Assembly: GCA_963849955.1 (NCBI GenBank) | Contig: CAWKJU010000027.1 | Span: 333,709 to 397,708 of the forward strand | Source of the DNA: CAWFGW01 sp963849955 | GTDB lineage: Bacteria > Bacteroidota > Bacteroidia > Cytophagales > JAAEPT01 | Length of the DNA stretch: 64,000 nt | Direction of reading: 5' to 3' | In this document: positions 1 through 8,273 of the stretch, one piece after another | How positions within the stretch are numbered: position 1 is the first letter of the stretch | Layout: every line of letters starts with the position of its first letter | The notes under the pieces: model-generated | What the model saw: only the letters and a program-made list of their open reading frames with translations | What the model was told of the DNA's origin: nothing | Databases searched by the model: none | Made by a program: the position numbers and the translations under genes

Positions 1-1
1 G

Positions 2-121
2 GGAAGTGTCGTCACGAAAGATATTCCAAGCAACGCGATTGCATTAGGAAACCCTTGTAAAGTTTACAGAAAAATTACGGATGCAGACAAACCGTTTTAT
101 TATAAAGATTTGAAATTTTAG
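2..121 (+). CDS. Sugar O-acetyltransferase, C-terminal end (partial)
   Basis: Only the last 39 codons are in the window; the frame runs from base 2 to a TAG at 119-121. The translated end contains V-V-T-K-D-I-P followed by A-L-G-N-P-C-K-V-Y-R-K-I. This matches the end of the left-handed beta-helix in maltose/galactoside O-acetyltransferases (hexapeptide-repeat family, Maa/LacA type), where the G-N-P-A/C-K-V-x-R motif closes the coil. The expected reaction is transfer of acetyl from acetyl-CoA to a sugar hydroxyl in the cytoplasm. The active-site half is outside the window, so the substrate cannot be judged. Confidence 0.75.
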   Translation, partial: GSVVTKDIPSNAIALGNPCKVYRKITDADKPFYYKDLKF

Positions 122-166
122 CAATTATTTCTCCCATCTCAAAGCTTAAATTTAGCCATAAATCGA

Positions 167-544
167 CTAGTTATCTATCGCCCCATCAGCTACCCAAGCT
201 TTAATCTTTGCAATTTCGCAATCACCAATCTTCTTTTTCTTATAAGGCATATTAATAAAACCAGGTAAGTGCTCAATATTGCCTATCAATAGCCCCTCGT
301 CTAACTTCGCTTTGATATCGGCATATCCAGCAAATAAATTACCATCTGCTTTGCGCGCATAGTCTTCGCTATTATGACAGGGTAAGCAGTTCGATTCTAT
401 TATAGGCCAAATGTCGGCTTTAAATGACATTTCTTCTGTTGAACAGTCTGCTGTGTTTGTTTCAGTAGTAGTTGAACCAGACTCTCCCCCACAAGAACTA
501 AGTAATGTAATCGTGACAAATAATGCAAAATAGATAGTTTTCAT
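167..544 (-). CDS. Monoheme c-type cytochrome lipoprotein
   Basis: This is a 125-residue protein with a lipoprotein signal: a hydrophobic N-terminus then L-S-S-C at about residues 15-18, followed by a Gly/Ser/Thr-rich linker. One heme c motif, C-L-P-C-H, lies near residue 55, and a plausible distal Met sits in the N-M-P-Y segment. Such small proteins are periplasm-facing electron carriers anchored by lipid. It is the last gene of the minus-strand heme operon, separated from the pentaheme cytochrome by 125 bp that are mostly a 7-bp tandem repeat. Its partner is not evident from sequence; the operon suggests electron transfer to or from the other cytochromes. Confidence 0.75.
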   Translation of the reverse strand: MKTIYFALFVTITLLSSCGGESGSTTTETNTADCSTEEMSFKADIWPIIESNCLPCHNSEDYARKADGNLFAGYADIKAKLDEGLLIGNIEHLPGFINMPYKKKKIGDCEIAKIKAWVADGAIDN

Positions 545-568
545 GGCGTTTATTTTTAGTGTTTAAAT

Positions 569-670
569 ATTCATTATTCATTATTCATTATTCATTATTC
601 ATTATTCATTATTCATTATTCATTATTCATTATTCATTATTCATTATTCATTATTCATTATTCATTCATT
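569..670. repeat. 7-bp tandem repeat (ATTCATT)n
   Basis: About fourteen perfect copies of ATTCATT fill the gap between the two cytochrome genes and run up to the TAA stop of the upstream gene. Read in the direction of transcription it is (AATGAAT)n. A period of 7 is typical of slippage-prone microsatellites; here it is intercistronic, not in a coding frame. A related (AATTCAT)n tract occurs at 10821-10863. Confidence 0.95.
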
Positions 671-1431
671 TAATATTTCTGCTTTTCCTCGCTATATTCA
701 GCTCCCTTTTCCTTACCCGCTTTTTTATTTTCAATCAGTTCATCTTCTGGTTTTTTCTTGGCAATGTATTTTTTCCGATCGCTATAGGGTGATTGACCAC
801 CTTCAAAATAAGCGACTATATCTTCTATTGGAATGGTATCTTTAATTTGCTCCGCGGTTTTCATAAAATGATTCCCGTGAAAATCATGACATTGTAAACA
901 AGTCGACCATTGTTGCTCTTTTATCAACTGCGCATGCGACACATCCAAAGGATCGTTTTTCATTTCTAAATCCTCATGACAATTTTTACAATAGGTTGCT
1001 TCATTAATTTTTATCGTCAACCGCACATCGTTGTGTTCAAGGTGACAGGTTTCACACTCCGTTATTTCAATATTTTTCCGTGCATCAGCAAAACGAGTTT
1101 CCTTAAATCGATGCACTGGATGGCGATCATTGGGCCGATCGTGGCACCCTTGACATTTTTTGGTGTCTACATCTAAATGTCCAAACTCTACCTCGTTATT
1201 TCTTGCACCAATTAAATGCATGAAATTCGCTTGAATTTGTTGAAGTGCCGTACCTGGAGCTTTGGTATGGCAGTCGACACACTCCAAATCCTCGTGTCCA
1301 GTATTCATAGGACCTAAGCTCACCAAGTCTTCGTTAGAGGGCATCAAAAGCACCACATAACCTACTACAGAGAGTAAAACTCCTGCACACATCCCAATTA
1401 CTTGCCGTTTTCTTTTTGGACTGATATACAT
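670..1431 (-). CDS. Membrane-anchored pentaheme cytochrome c
   Basis: This is a 253-residue protein with one N-terminal membrane segment (residues about 10-30) and no lipobox. It has five C-x-x-C-H heme motifs in order: CVDCH, CQGCH, CETCH, CKNCH and CLQCH. Extra histidines could serve as distal ligands. The C-terminus is a Lys/Glu-rich tail. The layout resembles small quinol-oxidising or periplasmic multiheme cytochromes (NrfH/cytochrome c3-like) but I cannot place it in one subfamily. It starts 3 bp after the stop of the CcmF-type gene, so the cytochrome and a maturation factor are co-transcribed. No NrfA-type nitrite reductase is present next to it, so its terminal partner is unknown. Confidence 0.8.
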   Translation of the reverse strand: MYISPKRKRQVIGMCAGVLLSVVGYVVLLMPSNEDLVSLGPMNTGHEDLECVDCHTKAPGTALQQIQANFMHLIGARNNEVEFGHLDVDTKKCQGCHDRPNDRHPVHRFKETRFADARKNIEITECETCHLEHNDVRLTIKINEATYCKNCHEDLEMKNDPLDVSHAQLIKEQQWSTCLQCHDFHGNHFMKTAEQIKDTIPIEDIVAYFEGGQSPYSDRKKYIAKKKPEDELIENKKAGKEKGAEYSEEKQKY

Positions 1432-1434
1432 ATA

Positions 1435-3948
1435 CTAACTTTTGATAAACTGGACTAACGACCTTCCCAAAGCGTAGGTCTTTATTGAAATAGGTTTTAC
1501 AAACAGGTACTTTATCTGTACTGTCTGGAGTCGATAGACAAAAGACAAACTAATGCCAATAAGCATTAACATGGCTCCCAACCACACGAGATTTATGAGC
1601 GGGAAGCGAATCGATTTTATGGTTATCCAGTCGAGTGGTGAGGATAAATAAGAAAAGTGATAGGTTTCGTTTTCAGGGTTAAAACCATGAAAAACCAGTT
1701 GACTACCATCTTCTGGAATTTCACCGGCTACCACTTGGGTTACTCCTTCTTTTCGTAACAAAACGGGTTGCATTCGATACGAAGTATCTGCCGTTTTTAG
1801 AATTACATGTGCTTTTAAAGCTACCGTACTTTTGTCATCATAATTCAGCTTATTTACGGATTGCAATACTAATGACTTAGCACCTATCACGACAGAATCG
1901 CCCATACTTAAAGTGAGTTGATGCGCTTTGGACCAGTCAGGTAGTTGGTTAGGGTCAGGAAAGTTAGACACATGGGTATAAATATCTGAATACAACCCTG
2001 TGCTAATATCTGGCGAAGCCACCACCCCCATTTGTGAGTTATACTGGATGCGAGGCTCGATACTAAAATTGGCTTTTTCTGAAATAAAAGATACCCGGTA
2101 ATATGAATTTTCAACATCAAGCGTTAATGCATCATCTTTTTCGTAATGTTTCCCATCAACAAATAAAGGCTGTTTAACTTGAAGTACCCCTGGTTGAAAT
2201 GTGGGTGCTACCGCTGTTTTTTCAATTCTACTGCCTGATGCTGTTTTAAAAAAGGCTTGTTCATAAACGACCTCATAGTCATTGATTTTAATCGGTTTGT
2301 CTTTGACCAGTAAAACATTCCCTGCTCGATTCATTTCATTTTCAAACTGAGTGGTTTCGGTTAATACCTTTTTATATCCTTGAGAAAACAGTACCCCCAA
2401 TACAAGTATAACAAAACCAACATGGGCTAAGGCTCCACCTGACTTTTGAACAAACTCACGCTGCTTCATAAAGATTTTTATATTCATAACCGCTGAAAAA
2501 ACACCCACAAGCAACAGTAAAGTATACTCTGCATTTTTAAAACCAAACCACACCAAAGAAGTCGAAACTAAGAGGGTGGTTATGATAATAGGAGTGAAAA
2601 AGGTGTCTAGGGTGTCACTCAAAAATTGTTTCTTACGGTAAAGGAGTTGAGCTACCACTGTTAATAGCATTAACAGAAGTGAAAACCACAGTTGTATATC
2701 CGTGTAGTAACTCACCTGATCGGCTGGTGGGGCTAGTTTAAGCTGAAACCCTAAGGATTGACCCAACGCATTAATCACTGGAAAGGAGGTGGGTATCAAT
2801 ACTTGAAAAGCAGATAAAGCCAGAACCAATGCGCCAACTAATAACCAAAATTCAAAGTTGTTAACTCTAGGTTGTGCTGTTTCTACAACTGGAAAAAACC
2901 GTAAGCTACGGATATAAACCACCACACTTAAAAGAAGAAAGCCCAATAAGAAAAATAAAAGCTGTCCTGAAAGCCCCAGATCCGTAAAGGAATGAACCGA
3001 AGAATCTCCTAAAATACCACTCCGGGTAAGGAAAGTAGAATAAATCACTAAAAGAAAACCGGCTATCGTCAACAGTACTAAGGGTTTTAATGCTTTTTGT
3101 TTTTTAGTGTAAACCACCATAAGGTGAAGTGCTGCCAGCAAAATAAGCCAAGGAATGTAGATTGCATTTTCAACGGGATCCCAGTTCCAGTACCCTCCAA
3201 AATTCAATGTCTCATAAGCCCAATAAGCACCCATTATCATCCCTAACCCGATAAAAAAAACAGCTGCCAACATCCACGGCATGGTCGGTTTTACCCAGTC
3301 GGCTATGGTTTCTTTTTTCAGTAATGCACCTAAACAGATTGCAAATGGTACTGAAGAAACTGCAAAACCTAAAAAGATAATCGGTGGATGAATGACCATC
3401 CAGTAGTTTTGCAGTAAAGCATTCATCCCGGTGCCATCTGTGGGTATAAAATCGGGGTTTAGTGCATATACCTCGCTTTGAATATGGGCTTTTAACAGTG
3501 AAAAAGGAGAGCTTCCAATGGACAAGCTACTGGATGGAAATTTAATTCCCATCACCATTGTCAACAACACTAATTGCACGGGAATCAAAAACAAGAGACC
3601 TTTTTTGACAACTTTATTTTTGCTGAAACTCAACACCACTATGATTAAAGCATTCCAAAAATTCCAAAGCAAAAAACTGCCCTCTTGCCCTTCCCATAAA
3701 CAAGAAACTTTAAACCAAAACGGTGTGCTTAATGAAGTATGTTGCCACACATAATGGTACTGAAACTGATTCGTAAAAATCAAATAATACAAACTACACA
3801 ACACCCCAATTACACTGACCAAATGTGATAAGGCGAAAGCTTTAGTAAAGCGCTCAGATAAATTTGACCGCTTTATTACGAAGCCCCAAGTGATTAACAC
3901 TAGGAGAAATGCAGCATATATTAATATTTGACCTACACTTGCTATCAT
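1435..3948 (-). CDS. ccmF: CcmF/CcsA-type cytochrome c heme lyase
   Basis: This is an 837-residue polytopic membrane protein. The tryptophan-rich W-W-D-type heme-handling motif G-G-Y-W-N-W-D-P-V-E-N-A is near residue 252. An upstream W-E-G-Q-E-G-S-F-L-L-W segment and conserved histidines in membrane loops are typical of CcmF/NrfE. A large periplasmic region (about residues 530-780) precedes the last membrane helix. Family role: it delivers heme to apocytochrome CxxCH motifs on the periplasmic side. Its ATG overlaps the stop of the upstream reductase gene by 4 bp (ATGA), indicating translational coupling. Its position beside multiheme cytochromes suggests a dedicated maturation factor rather than the only housekeeping copy. 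Confidence 0.88.
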   Translation of the reverse strand: MIASVGQILIYAAFLLVLITWGFVIKRSNLSERFTKAFALSHLVSVIGVLCSLYYLIFTNQFQYHYVWQHTSLSTPFWFKVSCLWEGQEGSFLLWNFWNALIIVVLSFSKNKVVKKGLLFLIPVQLVLLTMVMGIKFPSSSLSIGSSPFSLLKAHIQSEVYALNPDFIPTDGTGMNALLQNYWMVIHPPIIFLGFAVSSVPFAICLGALLKKETIADWVKPTMPWMLAAVFFIGLGMIMGAYWAYETLNFGGYWNWDPVENAIYIPWLILLAALHLMVVYTKKQKALKPLVLLTIAGFLLVIYSTFLTRSGILGDSSVHSFTDLGLSGQLLFFLLGFLLLSVVVYIRSLRFFPVVETAQPRVNNFEFWLLVGALVLALSAFQVLIPTSFPVINALGQSLGFQLKLAPPADQVSYYTDIQLWFSLLLMLLTVVAQLLYRKKQFLSDTLDTFFTPIIITTLLVSTSLVWFGFKNAEYTLLLLVGVFSAVMNIKIFMKQREFVQKSGGALAHVGFVILVLGVLFSQGYKKVLTETTQFENEMNRAGNVLLVKDKPIKINDYEVVYEQAFFKTASGSRIEKTAVAPTFQPGVLQVKQPLFVDGKHYEKDDALTLDVENSYYRVSFISEKANFSIEPRIQYNSQMGVVASPDISTGLYSDIYTHVSNFPDPNQLPDWSKAHQLTLSMGDSVVIGAKSLVLQSVNKLNYDDKSTVALKAHVILKTADTSYRMQPVLLRKEGVTQVVAGEIPEDGSQLVFHGFNPENETYHFSYLSSPLDWITIKSIRFPLINLVWLGAMLMLIGISLSFVYRLQTVQIKYLFVKPISIKTYALGRSLVQFIKS

Positions 3949-5000
3949 TCGACTTGTAATACTAGTTCTTCAGTGACCGGATACGACATACAGGCTAACA
4001 CATATCCTTTGCTGATATCTTTTTCCGTAAGGCAATTTTTGCCCACCATTTTTACTTCTCCATATTTCACCTTACACATACAGGTAGCACACGAGCCGCT
4101 GCAACATGAAAAAGGAATCTTTAATTTGTTCTGCATCGCGGCATCCAAAATGGTGGTGTTTGCAGGCACATGTAAGCCGTACTCCTGCTTATTGATAATC
4201 AATTTCATTGTGCGTGCCTCGAAGTTCAGGTTTTGACTTTCGGGCTTTATCCCTTCAGGACTGCCAGTAAAGCTTTCCATAAAAATTTGTTCTTCGGGCA
4301 CTTCATTTAATTTCAAGCCTGTTTTTACAGCATCCATCATCCCACCTGGACCGCAGATATAATATTCTGATTTGATTGACACCACTTTGCTAATGGATTT
4401 AAGTATTTCAGTGATCCGATCACTGGAAATTCGGCCTGTCAGACCATTCCAATGTCTTAATGGTTTTTCCAAAATATGCACCGCACGAAACTTCCCAACA
4501 TGTACTCGCTCCATTTCAGTGATGACACTTCTGAAAATCATGGTTTCTTCATTTTGATTGCAATAAACCAAGGTCACAAAACTTTTGGGTTCTTTATTCA
4601 ATACTGATTTAGCAATGGAGATTAAAGGGGTAATCCCGCTCCCACCTCCAAATAGCACTACATGACGCTGAGTGACCGCTTTGGGTAATAATGAAAAAGT
4701 ACCTCGGGGTTTGATCACTTCAATAGCATCTCCCGCTTTTATAGTGTCGAACACATAGTTGGAAACCACTCCTCCATTTACTTTTTTTACTGTTACAGAA
4801 AGCTCCTTATCAATACCCGGTGCACTGTTTAAAGAATAAGCCCTGCGGTACTCTTCACCATTGATGGTAAACACCAAAGTCAAAAACTGCCCTGATTGAT
4901 ATTTTATTTTACTGAAAAAAGGTTGCTTAAAATATAAGCTTACAGCATCAGCTGTTTCATTAACCCGTTTTACTACTTTTAATTTTGTGCTATTGCCCAT
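3945..5000 (-). CDS. PaaE-like NAD(P)H:ferredoxin-type oxidoreductase (FAD + [2Fe-2S])
   Basis: This is a 351-residue, three-part reductase. An FAD-binding barrel comes first, with R-R-A-Y-S-L-N-S near residue 55. An NAD-binding fold follows, with G-G-G-S-G-I-T-P-L and C-G-P-G-G-M-M. The C-terminal plant-type [2Fe-2S] ferredoxin carries C-C-S-G-S-C-A-T-C plus a later Cys. This is the architecture of PaaE and HCP/Hmp-associated reductases, which pass electrons from NAD(P)H to a partner protein. It sits between a small membrane protein that may bind heme b and the CcmF gene, downstream of two globin genes. It could reduce the globins (a split version of flavohemoglobin) or feed the membrane protein; the sequence does not decide which. 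Confidence 0.88.
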   Translation of the reverse strand: MGNSTKLKVVKRVNETADAVSLYFKQPFFSKIKYQSGQFLTLVFTINGEEYRRAYSLNSAPGIDKELSVTVKKVNGGVVSNYVFDTIKAGDAIEVIKPRGTFSLLPKAVTQRHVVLFGGGSGITPLISIAKSVLNKEPKSFVTLVYCNQNEETMIFRSVITEMERVHVGKFRAVHILEKPLRHWNGLTGRISSDRITEILKSISKVVSIKSEYYICGPGGMMDAVKTGLKLNEVPEEQIFMESFTGSPEGIKPESQNLNFEARTMKLIINKQEYGLHVPANTTILDAAMQNKLKIPFSCCSGSCATCMCKVKYGEVKMVGKNCLTEKDISKGYVLACMSYPVTEELVLQVE

Positions 5001-5012
5001 GAGTTGATTTGT

Positions 5013-5498
5013 TTATTTATAGTAAAAAGCTATGAAACCATGGTAAAACATGAGGGTAGTAAGTAACATGGAGACCGAAACATGCACAATCATCCAGCCT
5101 TGAAAATACCAGTCCGCTTTTAACTTAATCTCTTCCGTATTCAACAAGCCAAGTAGCACATTTGAATAAAAAGAAAGACTTAAAAAGAACAAATAAGCAA
5201 ATCCAAACCGCATAGCGTGAGCATAAAACACGAGCGGTGACAATGCCCCCATCCACTTATGGATGTTTGTAAATAAATAGGCATGTTGACTCCACTTTTT
5301 CACAACTTTAACTAAAGTTAAAGACCACTGAAAAAGCATAAACCCACCCAACACAAAACCTGACCACCGTTTGAAATATTCGCCCTGCTGGAGTTCATCT
5401 AAATAACTCCAGCGAAGGTCGAATAGCTCTTGTAAAAGGTATAGACCAAGCAGTGTGTAACCAATTGTTACATAATTAACTACCTTGTTTACCGACAT
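5013..5498 (-). CDS. Small membrane protein, possible b-type cytochrome
   Basis: This is a 161-residue protein with about four hydrophobic segments. Histidines occur inside or at the edges of helices: H-K-W-M-G, Y-A-H-A-M-R, V-H-V-S-V and Y-H-G-F. The paired-histidine layout resembles ferric-reductase or cytochrome b561-like heme b proteins. I infer heme b binding from this pattern and do not recognise a named family. It lies 12 bp upstream of the FAD/[2Fe-2S] reductase gene. Together they could form a cytoplasmic NAD(P)H to membrane heme b to periplasm route feeding the c-type cytochromes encoded nearby. Confidence 0.55.
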   Translation of the reverse strand: MSVNKVVNYVTIGYTLLGLYLLQELFDLRWSYLDELQQGEYFKRWSGFVLGGFMLFQWSLTLVKVVKKWSQHAYLFTNIHKWMGALSPLVFYAHAMRFGFAYLFFLSLSFYSNVLLGLLNTEEIKLKADWYFQGWMIVHVSVSMLLTTLMFYHGFIAFYYK

Positions 5499-5511
5499 AG
5501 GAATCTAAAAT

Positions 5512-6354
5512 CTATTTTGAAGTTAATAAACCTTCAAGTGTTTCGGTTGAGGCTAACACTTTCACACTATCTAAAAACACTTCAGGAGAAGGGATATAAA
5601 GTCCTTCACTAGGCCACTTGTCTCCTACCTCAGGTTTAGGTGAGTTTTTAAACCCTTCGATCTCCGTCACATATTGACCTAACGTATTGACTATACCTGT
5701 TCTATAAGCCGTAAGAATCTCTTGCACTTCAGTAAAGGTTAACATCTCTTTAGGGTAGGTCCATGTTGTTGCCCCCATGATGTCGCCTAACTTCCAATCT
5801 GTTTTGGTCGTTTCACCATGTTCATTGTGACAAGTTACGCAAGGCATTGCCGATGCAAAGTCAGGAAACATTGCGGTATGTAAAGAAGCTTCCTCATCGT
5901 AAAAGAACTTAGGCATTGAGTCGGATCGTATTTCAGCAAATAGACTAGCTTGTTTTCCTTCAAATTTGTTCGCTGCATTGATCGGGAAATCAGAACCTAA
6001 GAATAAGCCTAACGGGACGGTTCCCTTTTGAATGTCAGATGAAATCCCTCTGAGAAATAATGCTGGAAGTGGACCTGCCTCCACGTCATCTTTTCGCCAG
6101 TTTTCATCGAATTTAATTCCTTGTTTTTTTCCAGGCCCCACAATTCCCTTTGTGTATAGTGTTCTCGCTACATCATTTTCCTTAGCAACAATTGCCAGCA
6201 CTTTATCAACAGGGAAAATAGCCGCTTCACTTGTAGTCGATGTACCGTCAGAAGTCGGTGAATCAGGCAATGCTTCGCCACCACATGAGCTTAAGAATAG
6301 CATGGACCCAAGCCCCATACTTACCATCAATTGTTTCATTTTACCTTTTTTCAT
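5512..6354 (-). CDS. DUF3365/Tll0287-type c-heme lipoprotein
   Basis: This is a 280-residue lipoprotein: signal peptide ending L-S-S-C-G-G, then a Ser/Thr linker. The region around residues 170-200 reads C-V-T-C-H-N-E-H, then T-D-W-K-L-G-D and a G-A motif. That is the signature of the Tll0287-like (DUF3365) fold, a PAS/GAF-like heme c domain thought to sense or relay redox state. It lies in the heme operon, 28 bp after the single-domain globin gene and 13 bp before the membrane-protein gene. The protein probably faces the periplasm. A redox-sensing or electron-relay role is inferred from the family, not shown here. Confidence 0.75.
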   Translation of the reverse strand: MKKGKMKQLMVSMGLGSMLFLSSCGGEALPDSPTSDGTSTTSEAAIFPVDKVLAIVAKENDVARTLYTKGIVGPGKKQGIKFDENWRKDDVEAGPLPALFLRGISSDIQKGTVPLGLFLGSDFPINAANKFEGKQASLFAEIRSDSMPKFFYDEEASLHTAMFPDFASAMPCVTCHNEHGETTKTDWKLGDIMGATTWTYPKEMLTFTEVQEILTAYRTGIVNTLGQYVTEIEGFKNSPKPEVGDKWPSEGLYIPSPEVFLDSVKVLASTETLEGLLTSK

Positions 6355-6382
6355 TGTCTTAATTATTTTAAAGTTTTACAAA

Positions 6383-6787
6383 TCAATGCCCTACCATGCT
6401 GGTAGAGATGAAGTTATAGAGCGATATAAAAGCCGCATCTACATCCTCGGTGTACTCTTCTTTTAAGAGTTCTTTGATGGTTGATAGTAATATTGCCCCT
6501 ACCGTGTCATAATGAATATTCTGAACACCGTAGCTGACATGTTTTTTACCCAGTTGTGCTAACTCCCATTTTACAGCTTCCTGATTGTGAAGCCCTTGAA
6601 TTAAAACAGTAAGTACCTGAGCAAATTTCTGGTGTTGTGCCTCTTTATTGCCTTTAAATAAAGGTCGGAGATTGGGGTGATAGCGAAACAAATTTTCATA
6701 GAAGAGTTCAGAAGCCTCTAACATCCGTGGCTCTAACTTTGAAAAAATTGCTTGTACTAATTCAATCTCATGTTTTGTCATTATCAT
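6383..6787 (-). CDS. Single-domain bacterial hemoglobin
   Basis: This 134-residue protein covers one full globin fold of the flavohemoglobin/Vgb class. By alignment with the neighbouring tandem globin, Tyr30 takes the B10 position, Phe44 CD1, Gln51 E7 and His83 the proximal F8 (L-G-K-K-H). Tyr-B10 plus Gln-E7 is the pocket of Hmp-type NO dioxygenases and Vgb-type oxygen carriers. No reductase domain is fused; a separate FAD/[2Fe-2S] reductase is encoded four genes later. It begins 3 bp after the tandem-globin stop. A second ATG two codons in is an alternative start. Oxygen delivery and NO removal are both possible. Confidence 0.88.
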   Translation of the reverse strand: MIMTKHEIELVQAIFSKLEPRMLEASELFYENLFRYHPNLRPLFKGNKEAQHQKFAQVLTVLIQGLHNQEAVKWELAQLGKKHVSYGVQNIHYDTVGAILLSTIKELLKEEYTEDVDAAFISLYNFISTSMVGH

Positions 6788-6790
6788 TTA

Positions 6791-7666
6791 TTATTTCCAG
6801 AACTCATACCACTTCTTTGGTGGTTCAGGTGTAGGCGCTGTAGCAGCCGCTTCTTTCATGGTGGTAGCTAACACAGTATAAACTTCTGTCCAGGCTTCTT
6901 TAACTTTAGAGGTAAAAGCTCCACCTAAGCCAGCTTCCAGTGTTTCTAGTAATGCTGAGCCTACTGTGTCATACATTTGATCGGTTACCCCATAAGCTGC
7001 ATGTCGTTTTCCCAAATCCTGAACAGCAGGAACAATAGCCCCAAGATTGGTCAATCCATTTACTGCTGTGGCAATCATCGCCATTAGTTTGGCGCCTTGC
7101 TCTTTCATATCGCCTTTGAACAGCGCTCTTAAAGAAGGATCTTTTTCGAAAAGCTTGCTATAAAAGATTTCAGCTGCTTTTTCTTTAATAGGAACAACCA
7201 GAGCAAATGAATCTTGTACCAGCTTTACCTTATAAGGTGTTAGACCAGCCTCATTTTCAACTTCAGCTGCTGCTGCTTTCATTGTTGTGGCTAATACGGT
7301 ATACACTTCTACCCAGGCGGCTTTCACTTCCTCTGTAAATGCATCACCTAAGCCTGCTTCCAAGGTTTCTATTAAAGCAGCGCCAACCGTGTCGTACATG
7401 GAATCAGTAACCCCGTACATGACATGTCGCTTACCTAAGTCTTGCACCGCTGGAACAATTGCTTCAAGATTACTTAGACCATTCACCGCCACGCCAATCA
7501 TACCCATTAATTTTTTCCCTTGTTCTTTCATATCTCCTTTAAAGAGGTGAGATAGCGAAGGATCTTTTTCGAAAAGCTTACTATAAAAGATTTCTGCTGC
7601 CTGGTCTGCAATAGGTGCAACTTTGGCAAACGAATCTTGAACTAAAGCAACTTGATTAGCATCCAT
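6791..7666 (-). CDS. Tandem two-domain globin
   Basis: The 291 residues comprise two complete globin domains in one chain (about 1-134 and 146-275), joined by a short acidic linker, with a Pro-rich end finishing in an aromatic/basic tail, K-K-W-Y-E-F-W-K. Pocket residues repeat with a 141-residue offset: Tyr28/169 (B10), Phe42/183 (CD1), Gln49/190 (E7) and His81/222 (F8). Identical blocks such as L-F-K-G-D-M-K-E-Q-G in both halves point to a fairly recent internal duplication. Both domains should bind heme. It is the first gene of the heme operon, preceded by palindromic Crp/Fnr-type sites. Likely roles are NO/O2 chemistry or heme-ligand buffering; the amphipathic tail may dock to a membrane or partner. 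Confidence 0.88.
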   Translation of the reverse strand: MDANQVALVQDSFAKVAPIADQAAEIFYSKLFEKDPSLSHLFKGDMKEQGKKLMGMIGVAVNGLSNLEAIVPAVQDLGKRHVMYGVTDSMYDTVGAALIETLEAGLGDAFTEEVKAAWVEVYTVLATTMKAAAAEVENEAGLTPYKVKLVQDSFALVVPIKEKAAEIFYSKLFEKDPSLRALFKGDMKEQGAKLMAMIATAVNGLTNLGAIVPAVQDLGKRHAAYGVTDQMYDTVGSALLETLEAGLGGAFTSKVKEAWTEVYTVLATTMKEAAATAPTPEPPKKWYEFWK

Positions 7667-7721
7667 ATTTCTGTTTTTTGATGAATTGATTAAAAGATTA
7701 TTACTGAGGTCAATGTAGAAA

Positions 7722-7750
7722 AAAGTAATTTTACTACGTATAATTACGCA
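7722..7750 (-). promoter_or_regulatory. Two overlapping Crp/Fnr-type palindromes upstream of the globin operon
   Basis: AAAGTA-ATTT-TACTAC (7722-7737) and TACGTA-TAAT-TACGCA (7735-7750) share three bases. Both fit the half-site-N4-half-site pattern found before five other units in this window. They lie about 55-85 bp before the ATG at 7666. A weak TACATTG at 7717-7711 on the minus strand could be part of a promoter. Confidence 0.6.
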
Positions 7751-7812
7751 TATAAAAATTACGTATTTAAGTAAGATTCTTTATTAGATCCAATTCATTC
7801 TTAGTAGTGTTC

Positions 7813-7850
7813 AAAAAAGCTGAAAACAATTTAAAATACTGATTTTCAGC
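7813..7850 (-). terminator. Hairpin with T-tract, possible terminator for hemA transcript
   Basis: GCTGAAAA (7819-7826) pairs with TTTTCAGC (7843-7850); on the minus strand the stem is followed by six Ts (7818-7813). The 16-nt loop is long and the nearest upstream gene on that strand (hemA) ends at 8430, so assignment is tentative. Confidence 0.35.
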
Positions 7851-7975
7851 AACTAACAAAACGCATTTATAAACATGTTTTTTAGCATGAAATTAGAAAT
7901 CAAAGTACCACATCTCAAGAGGAGCTGAAGATTCTTCAATGTAGTTTTGGTGTTCCATTTTTTGCGAATTTTCTT

Positions 7976-8039
7976 GCCGTTGTTGGAATTGTTTCCAACA
8001 ACTTTAACATAAGTCATGGATGCCTTTTTGGTCACAAGA
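7976..8039. repeat. Intergenic repeat module, copy 1
   Basis: A perfect hairpin with arms GTTGTTGGAA (7979-7988) and TTCCAACAAC (7993-8002) around a TTGT loop is followed 25 bp later by TTTGGTCACAAGA (8027-8039). The same two parts in the same order recur at 8274-8364. The gap 7667-8429 holds no convincing gene; the short open frames there run through these repeats. Confidence 0.85.
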
Positions 8040-8125
8040 ACAACAAGAGTGGAAATAATTTGAAAGCTGGATACACTTTGACTTAAATAATTGATTAATA
8101 GCTTTTAGATGCTTTCGGCTCAAGC

Positions 8126-8176
8126 CGCCTAGGCTTTTCCTTTTTCATTGATAAAAAGGAAACAAAAATCTAGGCG
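8126..8176. repeat. Nested palindrome between the two repeat modules
   Basis: The outer arms are CGCCTAG (8126-8132) and CTAGGCG (8170-8176). The inner arms are TTTCCTTTTT and AAAAAGGAAA around a 7-nt loop. The whole folds into one long hairpin. It looks like a miniature palindromic mobile or REP-type element; no open frame is associated with it. Confidence 0.8.
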
Positions 8177-8273
8177 ATTAGGTCGACTAGTGTTAACTAC
8201 TTTAGGACGCACATTTTTTACTCATTTCACATTCCCAAATCGCCCTATGAAACGCAAAAAAAGCAAATTCATG

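Noticed and set aside
569..670. Possible CRISPR array
   Set aside because: The unit is 7 bp with no spacers; it is a simple microsatellite.
559..792. 77-codon open frame with repeated I-H-Y-S-L-F-I units
   Set aside because: It is a reading of the ATTCATT microsatellite and the antisense of the pentaheme gene.
7853..8035. 60-codon minus-strand open frame
   Set aside because: It overlaps repeat-module copy 1 and has no recognisable domain.
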